The translations under genes and the position numbers were made by a program. Shown in pieces: positions 8,212-16,217 of a stretch of 59,873 bases of DNA. This DNA comes from an uncultured Bacteroidales bacterium (GTDB taxonomy: Bacteria > Bacteroidota > Bacteroidia > Bacteroidales > Paludibacteraceae). A model generated the notes under the pieces. That model was not told the origin of the DNA, did no database searches, and was given only the letters and a program-made list of their open reading frames with translations. The DNA lies in assembly GCA_900316845.1 (NCBI GenBank), contig ONEG01000012.1, positions 1 through 59,873 of the forward strand, given 5' to 3'. How positions within the stretch are numbered: the first letter of the stretch is position 1; each line of letters opens with the position of its first letter.

Positions 8212-9707
8212 CAAGGATGTTTAACTGGCGGCTGGTCTTTAAGACCATGGGTGTACTGACCACCCTCGAGGCATTATTCATGTTAGTGCCCACTTTCGCT
8301 GCGTTCTGGTACGACGAACCGGACTTAGGCGCATGGGTGGTGTCGAGCGCTATCACATGGCTCAGCAGCTGGTGGATGATTCTTGCCGGAAGGCACGCCG
8401 AGAAACGCGTAGGCGAACGGGAGGGCTACGTCATTGTGGCGACCGTATGGATCGTCTATTCACTGTTTGGCATGTTACCTTTCTGGCTCAGCGGCGCGCT
8501 GCCGGAACTGACGAACGCATGGTTTGAGACCATGGCGGGCTTCACCACCACCGGCGCTACCGTCATCCGCGACGTGACCGCCATGACCCACTCGATATTA
8601 CTATGGAGGTCGTTGATGCAATGGCTCGGAGGTATGGGAATCATCGTCCTCTCCGTCGCCATCCTGCCGATGTTCGGACTCGGCGGCATGCAGCTCTATA
8701 GCGCTGAGGTGACCGGCGTAAGCTACGAGAAACTCAGTCCGCGAATCGCCGACACCGCCAAACACATGTGGCTGACATACATCGTCCTGACCATCACCCA
8801 GACGGCTCTGCTGAACCTCGAGGGCATGACCCTTTTCGACTCCATCTGTCACTCTCTGAGCACCATCTCTACGGGCGGTTTCTCTACCCGCAACGACAGT
8901 ATGATCAGCGACAATGCCGCGATCCAATGGACCACCGCCATCTTCATGTTCCTCTCGGGTATCAATTTCACCCAGCTGATCTACCTCTTCCGCGGCAAGC
9001 CACAGCGGCTCTTCAAGGACGAGGAGACGCAGTGGTACGCGATTGCGGTCCTGATAGCTACCCTCTTCCTCTCTTTGGGATTGTTCATTCATTACGGCAT
9101 CGAGCACGACGTAAGCAAGATCGTGGAGATGGAGAATTTCTTCGCTACGGTAGAGCGCGCGCTGCGAAAAGGTTTCTTCATGGTCTGCTCGGCGATGACC
9201 AGTACAGGCTTTGCGGCGAGCGACTATATGACCTGGCCGAAACTGCTGTGGGTCTTTGTGTTCTTCTTGATGTTTACCGGCGCTTCATCCGGCTCGACCG
9301 CAGGAGGTATGAAATGGGTGCGTCTGGCCATCTTTGCGAAATCTGCAGTAGCAGAGATCAAGCGTCGTATCCACCCCAACGCAGTCATCCCCGTACGTTT
9401 TAACGGTCACACCGTACACGAGCAAACGACCAGTAATATCATGGCGTTCATGTTCTTCTATATCGCCATCATCGTGGTGGCGGTACTCGTCTTCTGCGCC
9501 TCCGGCGTGGCTTTCGACGAAGCGATCGGAACGGCTGTCTCTGCGATCGGAAATGTGGGTGTCTCCATCGGCCAGTTCGGCCCTTCGGGAACGTACGCAG
9601 ATTACCCGACGGTAGCCAAATGGACTGCAACCTTAGTCATGCTCATCGGACGTCTGGAAATCTTCACGGTGTTGTTGTTGTTTAGTAGAGCGTTGTGGAA
9701 GAAATAA
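8208..9707 (+). CDS. trkH: Trk potassium uptake system membrane subunit TrkH
   Basis: 499 residues, highly hydrophobic. Four pore-loop segments of the Trk/Ktr/HKT fold are visible: GFTTTGATV, STISTGGFSTRN, MTSTGFAAS and AIGNVGVSIG. It forms the K+-conducting membrane pore and partners with TrkA just upstream. The downstream gene begins at the base after its stop. Confidence 0.95.
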   Translation: MTRMFNWRLVFKTMGVLTTLEALFMLVPTFAAFWYDEPDLGAWVVSSAITWLSSWWMILAGRHAEKRVGEREGYVIVATVWIVYSLFGMLPFWLSGALPELTNAWFETMAGFTTTGATVIRDVTAMTHSILLWRSLMQWLGGMGIIVLSVAILPMFGLGGMQLYSAEVTGVSYEKLSPRIADTAKHMWLTYIVLTITQTALLNLEGMTLFDSICHSLSTISTGGFSTRNDSMISDNAAIQWTTAIFMFLSGINFTQLIYLFRGKPQRLFKDEETQWYAIAVLIATLFLSLGLFIHYGIEHDVSKIVEMENFFATVERALRKGFFMVCSAMTSTGFAASDYMTWPKLLWVFVFFLMFTGASSGSTAGGMKWVRLAIFAKSAVAEIKRRIHPNAVIPVRFNGHTVHEQTTSNIMAFMFFYIAIIVVAVLVFCASGVAFDEAIGTAVSAIGNVGVSIGQFGPSGTYADYPTVAKWTATLVMLIGRLEIFTVLLLFSRALWKK

Positions 9708-11015
9708 GTGAAGCCGTATAGAGTTCTGATATTTATAGCTTGTGTGATGGCATGTCTGGCAGCACTATGCGTAGTGTTGCCCGGACGTTTTTCATTCGGC
9801 GAGAAAGAGCTGCGCTGGCCGACTCTCGCGGAGGTGATAGGCCCCTCCCAGCCTCCCCATGAAGGGGAGGAGATAGAGCAACTAGATACTCTATATACTC
9901 TAGAGAGACTAGATACGCTATATACGCCAGCCCCTCCGGAGAAGAGCGAGGAGAGGCTACCCATCCCCAAAATCACCGTCGATTCGACGACCGACAGCAG
10001 GGTCTTTTTGCAGGCCTTTTATGCTTCGTTGGCGGACGCAGGAACGAAGAAAATCCGCGTCGTTCATTACGGCGACAGTCAGATTGAGGAAGACCGCATG
10101 ACCCAGCAAATCCGCGAAACCTTACAAGCCGCTTACGGCGGTTCTGGAGCAGGTTTAGTACCCTTGGCGCAAACGATCCCTTCCCTCACCGTACGACAGG
10201 AGCTCTATCTCTCCGGTCGTTTCGTCAGCCCGCAGAACGGTCCGAAGCGCTACATGGTCTATGGTCCCAAACGAGACCAGCGAACCGACGGACTCTATGG
10301 ACCGATGGGCCAGATGGCGTACATGAGCGACAGCCTCGTCAAAGGTAGCGAGTCCGTCAAAGCAATCTGCCACCCTCTGCAACCCAACGCGCGGTATGAG
10401 TCCTTCCGGCTTTTCGCGGATACCTCCGTCCACTATACCACCTCCCGCGACACAATGTTCCTTACCGGCCGCGGAGGCGTTTACGGTCTCTCCCAAGAGA
10501 GCAAGACCGGCATCATCGTCGATAATATCCCCATGCGCGGATGTATGGGTATCGTCTTTACAAAAATGGACAGCGCACAGTTGAGTACGTTCTATAGCGA
10601 AGAGAACGTGCGGCTGATCATCATGCAGTTTGGCGGTAACGCTATTCCCTCCAATAAGAACCCCGGCACGATACAAGCCATCGTCAAAGGGCTGAGACAA
10701 CAGGTACAGTACTTGCACCGCTGCGCTCCCGAAGCCTCCATCCTTTTCATCGGGCCGAGCGACATGTTGACCCAGATAGACGGCGAATGGACGACTTATC
10801 CGATGGTTCCGTACATGGACAAACTGCTGCGCAAGATGGCGATGGAGGAGAATATCGCGTATTTCAGCCTCTACCGATGGATGGGCGGCAGCGGATCAAT
10901 GATGAAATGGCAGGAAGTGGGTCTGGCAGGTTCGGACGGTGTGCACTTTACTCGTGCCGGTGCTCGCAAAGCCGGAAAAGCAGTAGCAGAATGGATGATG
11001 GAAGGAAATGAGTGA
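9708..11015 (+). CDS. SGNH/GDSL-type hydrolase, probable partner of the MBOAT acyltransferase
   Basis: 435 residues starting with GTG directly after the trkH stop. One N-terminal membrane segment (VLIFIACVMACLAALCVVL) anchors it facing the periplasm. GDSQIEED near residue 125 carries the nucleophilic Ser, and SDGVHFTRAGAR near the C terminus supplies the Asp and His. The layout with a following MBOAT gene (8-bp overlap) recalls AlgI with AlgJ/AlgX or PatA with PatB, in which the MBOAT protein passes acetyl groups to a periplasmic SGNH enzyme that esterifies a glycan. Residues after the anchor are encoded by two inserted repeats (GC-rich palindrome, then a CTAG-type array giving LDTLYT twice). 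Confidence 0.75.
   Translation: MKPYRVLIFIACVMACLAALCVVLPGRFSFGEKELRWPTLAEVIGPSQPPHEGEEIEQLDTLYTLERLDTLYTPAPPEKSEERLPIPKITVDSTTDSRVFLQAFYASLADAGTKKIRVVHYGDSQIEEDRMTQQIRETLQAAYGGSGAGLVPLAQTIPSLTVRQELYLSGRFVSPQNGPKRYMVYGPKRDQRTDGLYGPMGQMAYMSDSLVKGSESVKAICHPLQPNARYESFRLFADTSVHYTTSRDTMFLTGRGGVYGLSQESKTGIIVDNIPMRGCMGIVFTKMDSAQLSTFYSEENVRLIIMQFGGNAIPSNKNPGTIQAIVKGLRQQVQYLHRCAPEASILFIGPSDMLTQIDGEWTTYPMVPYMDKLLRKMAMEENIAYFSLYRWMGGSGSMMKWQEVGLAGSDGVHFTRAGARKAGKAVAEWMMEGNE
9839..9871. repeat. GC-rich palindromic element in the SGNH gene
   Basis: CCTCCCC (9852-9858) and GGGGAGG (9864-9870) form a 7-bp hairpin with loop ATGAA, preceded by CCCCTCCCAG. A related element is in the acetylesterase gene at 48016-48048. 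It is in frame and encodes a Pro/Glu-rich stretch after the membrane anchor. Confidence 0.7.
9879..9930. repeat. Two-copy repeat of about 25 bp with ACTAGATAC cores
   Basis: ACTAGATACTCTATATAC is followed by a similar copy beginning GACTAGATACGCTATATAC. It encodes LDTLYT twice in the SGNH hydrolase linker. Confidence 0.8.
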
Positions 11016-12783
11016 TTTCTGGCAACACATATTAGGATTTAACGCAGAGAGCCCGCTGCTTTTCACCCAGTTTTATTTCTGGGCGTTCTTCGCGTTGGTC
11101 TATGCGCTCTTTGCGCTGATCACGAGCGGCAAGCATGGAGGCAGTAAGTCAAGGCTGCATCTAAGGAACGTATATCTGCTTTTCGTGAGTTGGTTCTTTT
11201 ACTATAAGACTAGCGGACTCTTCCTGCTCATACTGGCATTTGTTACCCTGAGCGACTGGCTCATTGCGCAGCGGATAAGGGCGAAAATTGAAAGGAAATG
11301 GACACCCAGACTGTGGCTCACGCTCTCGGTCGTCATCGACCTCTCCATCCTCTTTTATTTCAAGTACGCGTATTTCTTCACGAACGTCATCAACGACTGG
11401 TTTGGCGCGGACTTTCGGGTGTTTGACATCTTCGCGTATATCGGCAACGGCTTCTCCGAGGCAGGACGGTTTGACGTCGATACCATCATCCTGCCGGTGG
11501 GGATCTCCTTCTATACCTTCCAAGTCATCTCCTATACCTGCGACGTCTTCCGGCGGAAGATCGAGCCGGTGAAGAACATCCTCGATTTTGGGTTCTACGT
11601 CTCCTTCTTCCCGCAACTTGTAGCGGGACCCATCGTGCGCGCCGAAGAGTTCATCCCGCAGTTATACAAGCCTTTCCGCCTGAGCCGCAGAGCCTTCGGT
11701 ATCGCGGTCTTCTGGATTCTCAACGGCCTGGCAAAGAAGATTATCATGTCGGATTACCTGGCGGTGAACCTCATCGACCGCGTCTTCGACAACCCTTTGC
11801 TTTTTTCGGGTTTCGAAAACCTCTTCGCGCTCTTTGCGTACTCGCTGCAGGTCTATGCGGACTTCTCCGGCTATACGGATATAGCTATCGGTGTAGCCTT
11901 GCTCATGGGCTTTTACCTGCCGATGAACTTCAACAGCCCCTATAAGTCCAAAACGCCGCAAGAGTTCTGGCGGCGGTGGCACATGTCTCTCGGACGGTGG
12001 CTCAAGAGTTATCTCTATATCCCTCTGGGCGGTAACCGCACAATTCTCGGTTTCAAAGCACCTAAACTATGGGCTGCAAACTTCAACTCGTTCATCACAC
12101 AAGTCCTCGGCGGTCTCTGGCATGGCGCAAGTTGGAACTTCGTTCTCTGGGGAGCCATCAACGGCGTGGGCATGATCGTAGAGAAGATCTGGCGCGAGTG
12201 GAACTGGCATGTACGTTTTGCGGCGATTTCTGCCCTGACGTTCGGGTTGGTGCTACTCGATTATTGCTATAACCTCCCCGTCTGGCGCCTCTTCGCCGTC
12301 TGGGCAGCTATCATCTGGTTCGGTTCCGCCATCCGGTATGTTTATTTCCTCATCACAATGGATAAAATCATAAATCATAAATTGGAAATCATAAATAATA
12401 AAATCGCAAACGCTTGGGCGATCTTGCAGACTTTTGCTTTCATCACCTTCACGCGTCTCTTCTTCCGTTCGTCCAGCAATCTGGATCCTGCGACGGCAAA
12501 TGAAGTAGCCTGGGCGACGGCAAAAAATATGGTGAACCAGATCGGCGGAGCGTGGTCCAATGCCATCATCCCGGATTTCCTCTGGGAGTACCGATGGGTC
12601 GTCGCGATGTTCGTTGCCGGCATGTTCATTCATTGGATCCCGACGAACTTCAAACGCCGTTACCGCCTGTGGTTCTCGGCGATGCCCTTATGGCTGATGG
12701 TCATCGTCGTCTGCCTCGCCATCGTCGTCATCTATCAGTTCGTCTCCGCCGAGATGCAACCCTTTATCTATTTCCAGTTCTAA
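11008..12783 (+). CDS. MBOAT-family membrane O-acyltransferase (AlgI/DltB-like)
   Basis: 591 residues, polytopic. The catalytic region GGLWHGASWNFVLWG contains the conserved MBOAT His; HMSLGRWLKSYLYIPLGG upstream of it is typical of the AlgI/PatA/DltB branch. It would move acetyl groups from cytoplasmic acetyl-CoA across the membrane to the SGNH enzyme encoded just upstream, to acetylate an exported polysaccharide. A short tandem repeat in a loop (12362-12405) adds a Lys/Asn/Ile-rich stretch between membrane segments. coaE starts 2 bases after the stop. Confidence 0.9.
   Translation: MSDFWQHILGFNAESPLLFTQFYFWAFFALVYALFALITSGKHGGSKSRLHLRNVYLLFVSWFFYYKTSGLFLLILAFVTLSDWLIAQRIRAKIERKWTPRLWLTLSVVIDLSILFYFKYAYFFTNVINDWFGADFRVFDIFAYIGNGFSEAGRFDVDTIILPVGISFYTFQVISYTCDVFRRKIEPVKNILDFGFYVSFFPQLVAGPIVRAEEFIPQLYKPFRLSRRAFGIAVFWILNGLAKKIIMSDYLAVNLIDRVFDNPLLFSGFENLFALFAYSLQVYADFSGYTDIAIGVALLMGFYLPMNFNSPYKSKTPQEFWRRWHMSLGRWLKSYLYIPLGGNRTILGFKAPKLWAANFNSFITQVLGGLWHGASWNFVLWGAINGVGMIVEKIWREWNWHVRFAAISALTFGLVLLDYCYNLPVWRLFAVWAAIIWFGSAIRYVYFLITMDKIINHKLEIINNKIANAWAILQTFAFITFTRLFFRSSSNLDPATANEVAWATAKNMVNQIGGAWSNAIIPDFLWEYRWVVAMFVAGMFIHWIPTNFKRRYRLWFSAMPLWLMVIVVCLAIVVIYQFVSAEMQPFIYFQF
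12362..12405. repeat. ATAAATC-type heptamer repeats in the MBOAT gene
   Basis: Units ATAAAATC, ATAAATC, ATAAATTGGAAATC, ATAAATAATAAAATC run in frame and encode DKIINHKLEIINNKIA in a cytoplasmic or periplasmic loop. Confidence 0.8.
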
Positions 12784-12784
12784 T

Positions 12785-13372
12785 ATGATTATAGGAATAA
12801 CAGGAGGCATAGGAAGCGGCAAGTCCACCATCGCGCGGGCGCTCGCAGCCCGCGGGTACGCGGTCTATGACTGCGACAAGGAAGCCAAACGCATCATCGC
12901 CGAGAATAAGGACGTCCAGCAACAGATCATCGCCCTCCTCGGCGAAGAAGCGTTTATTGAGGGAGGATATAATACCGCGTACGTAGCCCAACGGGTTTTC
13001 CGCGAGCCTGAGTTACTGGAGCGGTTGAATCATATCGTCCACCCTGCCGTCAAGGAAGATATCTTGGAGAAGCAACCGGACTTTGTAGAATCGGCTATTC
13101 TGTATGAAGCCGGTTTGGACTCCATCTGCGACAAGATTTTTGTCATCGAAGCCCCCGAAGACATCCGTATCGCGCGTACCATCGCACGCGATTACCACGG
13201 CGACGCCTCGCCCGAGAATATAGATAAGGTACGCGCCCGCATCCGCGCACAACGCCCCTATCTATCATCTATTCATCTATCATCTATAGGCCGACAGGCC
13301 GTTATTATTCCCAACGATGGCCGAAAAAGCATCGAAGAATTGGCAGAAGAGATCATTGCGCTCCTGAACTAA
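12785..13372 (+). CDS. coaE: Dephospho-CoA kinase
   Basis: 195 residues; phosphorylates dephospho-CoA at the 3'-hydroxyl in the last step of CoA synthesis. The P-loop GGIGSGKST is at residues 7-15 and YDCDKEAKR carries the substrate-binding Asp. It follows the MBOAT gene by two bases. In-frame ATCTATC repeats (13258-13290) encode YLSSIHLSSIG in the C-terminal region. Confidence 0.95.
   Translation: MIIGITGGIGSGKSTIARALAARGYAVYDCDKEAKRIIAENKDVQQQIIALLGEEAFIEGGYNTAYVAQRVFREPELLERLNHIVHPAVKEDILEKQPDFVESAILYEAGLDSICDKIFVIEAPEDIRIARTIARDYHGDASPENIDKVRARIRAQRPYLSSIHLSSIGRQAVIIPNDGRKSIEELAEEIIALLN
13258..13290. repeat. ATCTATC-type repeats in coaE
   Basis: Units ATCTATC, ATCTATTC, ATCTATC, ATCTATAGG, period 7-8, read in frame as LSSIHLSSIG. 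Confidence 0.8.
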
Positions 13373-13426
13373 GTCTCTCCAAAACCCTTGATTCGCCACC
13401 CAAAATCCATAAAAATGACATTCTCT

Positions 13427-13458
13427 CTTGCGTATGTCATTTTTTTTGTGTAATTTTG
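13427..13458 (+). promoter_or_regulatory. Promoter of structured RNA A
   Basis: CTTGCGTATGTCA starts at 13427 and TAATTTTG occupies 13451-13458, spacing 24. Transcription would begin about 13465, a few bases before the conserved TAACCG at 13471. Confidence 0.8.
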
Positions 13459-13465
13459 CGGCGCA

Positions 13466-13765
13466 AAATGTAACCGATGGCACCGACAACGTAAAAAAGC
13501 GGTGAGAAATATTGAAATAAAAAGCGCGAAGCGTCGCGCAAAAACATAACATATTAACAAATTGGCTATTATTCGCGTTCGAGAAAAAGGTCCGGAAAAC
13601 TAATTTCTTCGCAGAATTAGAAAAGCCATGTTCACGGAAGTGAAGGAACTTCCTAATCTTCAACAATGAAGCACAGAGTTTTCTCTGTGAGTATATCTAT
13701 TGTTGGAGTGCGGGTTTTCTTTCCGGACCTCCCGTGAACGCGAGTAGATATACTCACTTTTCTTT
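13466..13765 (+). ncRNA. Structured RNA element A upstream of the methylase gene
   Basis: Helices seen: CACCG 13481-13485 with CGGTG 13500-13504, enclosing a 14-nt loop with ACGTAAAA; GCGCGA 13524-13529 with TCGCGC 13534-13539, loop AGCG; CGCGTTC 13574-13580 with GAACGCG 13736-13742 as closing stem; GGTCCGGAAA 13589-13598 with TTTCCGGACC 13720-13729; CTAATT with AATTAG (13600-13620); GGAAGT with ACTTCC (13636-13653); a 10-bp stem 13658-13667 with 13699-13708 capped by CACAGAG/CTCTGTG. GTGAGTATATCTA (13687-13699) is exactly complementary to 13745-13757, next to the T-rich end, so an alternative fold or pseudoknot is possible. Element B (53255-53526) repeats the architecture with compensatory changes. 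Function unknown. Confidence 0.8.
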
Positions 13766-13776
13766 TCTGTATTTGT

Positions 13777-13803
13777 GGATAGATAGCCGCAAACTATCAA
13801 TCC
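13777..13803 (+). promoter_or_regulatory. Hairpin touching the methylase start codon
   Basis: GGATAGATAG (13777-13786) pairs with CTATCAATCC (13794-13803) with one A-A mismatch. The ATG follows at 13804. The equivalent hairpin before the acyltransferase (53537-53568) also ends in ACTATCAAT. It could limit ribosome access or mark a junction. Confidence 0.7.
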
Positions 13804-14904
13804 ATGGGACAAAGTGCAAATCTCCAAAGGGCAAAAGCTGCTAAAGATGATGAGTTTTATACGCAATACTGCGATATACAAGCAGAAGTGAATGCGTATA
13901 TTGATTACAACCCCGATGTCTTTCGGGGCAAATCTATTCTGTTGCCTTGTGACGATCCGGAATGGAGTAATTTTACTCGCTTTTTTGCGGAAAACTTTGA
14001 ATTATTTGGTATAAAGAAATTAATAAGTACTTCTTTTGCTGTAAATAGCAAGAGAGGCAAATGGTATGAGCCCACATTATTTGAAACTGAAGCACCAAAT
14101 TATGACGAGGCAAAGACACGTACACACGGTAAAATCTTCATTTTGGAGCGTGACGTGAATAATAGTGGACGCATAGATTTGGATGACTTGCAGTGGGAAT
14201 ATTTAGAAGGAGATGGAGATTTTCGTTCCAAAGAAATTAAGGCTCTACGAGATGAAGCAGATATAATTATAACAAATCCACCTTTTTCATTATTTCGTGA
14301 ATTTCTGGCATGGATAGTAGAAGCGCACAAACAATTCTTAATAATTGGGAATAAAGGAGGTATAGGATATAAAGAAGTTTTCCCTTTGATTAAGGAAAAT
14401 AAAGTGTGGATAGGTCCTTCAATTACAAGCGGAGACAGAGAGTTTAGAGTCCCTAAGGATTATGAGACGCGTTCACCTTCATTACGGTTTGATGACCAAG
14501 GTAATAAATATATTCGTGTTCCTGGAGTACACTGGTTTACGAATTTGGAACATGGTCGCCGTCATGAGCCGTTGCAATTAATGACAGAAGCGGAAAATAT
14601 TAAGTATAGTAAACATAAAGAAATAAGGGGAATCGGGTATATTCATTATGATAATTACGATGCGATTGATGTCCCATACACAGATGCAATACCCTCTGAT
14701 TATGAAGGAATAATGGGAGTGCCAGTAACATTTATTGATAAGTATTGTCCTGAACAATTTGAGATAATTGGAATTGGCACAGGTGAACTCGCTGGAGCAC
14801 TTGGTATTAAAAAGAATTATAGAGGACGAACAGATTTGGCAATTACAAAAGATGGTGTTTCTTCTTGTCCTTATTCACGAATTCTAATCCGCAAAAAACA
14901 ATAG
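13804..14904 (+). CDS. EcoRI-type adenine-specific DNA methyltransferase
   Basis: 366 residues. The N terminus NLQRAKAAKDDEFYTQYCDIQAEV and the catalytic motif TNPPFSLF (NPPF at residues 158-161) match the EcoRI_methylase family, which transfers a methyl group from S-adenosylmethionine to adenine N6. The gene is clearly richer in A+T than dxs, trk or coaE, suggesting transfer. A DUF262-HNH gene begins 4 bases after its stop and the two probably form one modification/restriction unit. It is preceded by structured RNA A and by a hairpin ending at the ATG. The start is fixed by the family's N terminus. Confidence 0.85.
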   Translation: MGQSANLQRAKAAKDDEFYTQYCDIQAEVNAYIDYNPDVFRGKSILLPCDDPEWSNFTRFFAENFELFGIKKLISTSFAVNSKRGKWYEPTLFETEAPNYDEAKTRTHGKIFILERDVNNSGRIDLDDLQWEYLEGDGDFRSKEIKALRDEADIIITNPPFSLFREFLAWIVEAHKQFLIIGNKGGIGYKEVFPLIKENKVWIGPSITSGDREFRVPKDYETRSPSLRFDDQGNKYIRVPGVHWFTNLEHGRRHEPLQLMTEAENIKYSKHKEIRGIGYIHYDNYDAIDVPYTDAIPSDYEGIMGVPVTFIDKYCPEQFEIIGIGTGELAGALGIKKNYRGRTDLAITKDGVSSCPYSRILIRKKQ

Positions 14905-14908
14905 TACT

Positions 14909-16075
14909 ATGAATACTTCATTACGAACCGATTTGACCATTCGCGATATTTGCGATGGATTTGTGTATAACGAGTTGGAAGGCAAAGGTTTGTTTGGTCT
15001 TAATGGCAAATTGACCATTCAGCCGGAGTACCAACGCAACTATATATATGCCGACGGCAAGAAAGATGTGGCGGTTATTGATTCGCTGCTGAAAGGCTAT
15101 CCTATTGGCGTGCTTTATTTCAATAAAGTAGGAACTGATCGTTATGAGGTGTTAGATGGTCAACAACGCATCACTTCATTTGGTCGCTACGTGACGAATA
15201 AGTTTGCTGTCAAATGGAATGGTATTCCGCGTAATTTTGATGGCTTGGCAGAGGACTTGCGGGATAAAATTCTGAATACCAAACTGCTGGTCTATATCTG
15301 CGATGGAACAGAAAGCGAGATACGGGAATGGTTTGAGACCATCAATATTGCCGGAGTGCCGTTGAACGAACAAGAGATTTGGAATGCGGTCTTTAGTGGT
15401 CCGTTCGTGACAGAGGCAAAGCGTGAGTTCTCCAACTCGCAAAACGCTAATATGCAGAAATGGTCGGCATTTATCCGTGGAAAAGTGAACCGCCAGGACT
15501 ACTTGCACACAGCTCTTTCTTGGGTGGCGCGCGGAGAAAATAACATTAAGGAATATATGTCCACACACCGCCAGGATACCAATATCAACGAACTCCGCAA
15601 TTATTTTACCTCTGTCATAGATTGGATTGATTCGGTTTTTGTGCACATAGAGAGCGAAATGCAAGGTTTGCCTTGGGGCGAACTCTATGAAAAATACCAT
15701 AATACGCCTTACGACCGTGACGATGTAGCGCGTATTCAACAGGAACTTTATGCCGATCCGTACGTCAAGTCGCGCAAAGGAGTTTTTGAATATATCCTTG
15801 GCGGATGTCAGCTGCCTCAGTTACTCGAAATACGCTATTTTGAGGATTCCGTCAAAAAAGCCAAATATGCTCAGCAGACATCCGAGGCTCAAGCGCATAA
15901 TATCTCCAATTGTCCTTTATGCGCGATGGGCAAAGATAACAACCGTACACGTATTTACAAGTTCTCAGAGATGGATGCAGACCATGTGACCGCGTGGTCA
16001 AAAGGCGGCGCAACGGATATTTCCAACTGTCAGATGCTCTGCCAGACGCATAATAGAGCAAAGGGAAATAAGTAA
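14909..16075 (+). CDS. DUF262 and HNH endonuclease domain protein, probable restriction partner
   Basis: 388 residues. The N-terminal DUF262 (GmrS-like, ParB/Srx fold) shows IQPEYQRNYIY at 37-47 and DGQQRITSF at 83-91, a nucleotide-hydrolysing motif in GmrSD-type enzymes. The C-terminal treble-clef HNH nuclease shows NCPLCAMG, then MDADHVTAWSKGGATD, SNCQMLCQTHN and KGNK. GmrSD-like proteins cut modified DNA; next to an adenine methylase the enzyme could instead cut unmethylated sites. Which applies cannot be told from sequence. The tight spacing with the methylase supports joint function. Confidence 0.85.
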   Translation: MNTSLRTDLTIRDICDGFVYNELEGKGLFGLNGKLTIQPEYQRNYIYADGKKDVAVIDSLLKGYPIGVLYFNKVGTDRYEVLDGQQRITSFGRYVTNKFAVKWNGIPRNFDGLAEDLRDKILNTKLLVYICDGTESEIREWFETINIAGVPLNEQEIWNAVFSGPFVTEAKREFSNSQNANMQKWSAFIRGKVNRQDYLHTALSWVARGENNIKEYMSTHRQDTNINELRNYFTSVIDWIDSVFVHIESEMQGLPWGELYEKYHNTPYDRDDVARIQQELYADPYVKSRKGVFEYILGGCQLPQLLEIRYFEDSVKKAKYAQQTSEAQAHNISNCPLCAMGKDNNRTRIYKFSEMDADHVTAWSKGGATDISNCQMLCQTHNRAKGNK

Positions 16076-16160
16076 TCCTCCGCGGGAAAGAAAGCTCGGC
16101 GGAAACGCGGGGTGAAAAAGACAGAGAAAGATAGAAAAAGGGACAAAAATAGCGTCAAAA

Positions 16161-16192
16161 TTTGCGTATGTCAAAAATTTTGTGTATCTTTG
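16161..16192 (+). promoter_or_regulatory. Promoter of the 121-residue hypothetical gene
   Basis: TTTGCGTATGTCAAAA starts at 16161, TATCTTTG occupies 16185-16192, spacing 24. Confidence 0.85.
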
Positions 16193-16217
16193 TCGTCGGA
16201 TTTTGATAAGAAAAAAG

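Noticed and set aside
13667..13735. Short frame MKHRVFSVSISIVG in RNA element A
   Set aside because: The matching region of element B gives only two codons before a stop, so the peptide is not conserved; the base-pairing is.
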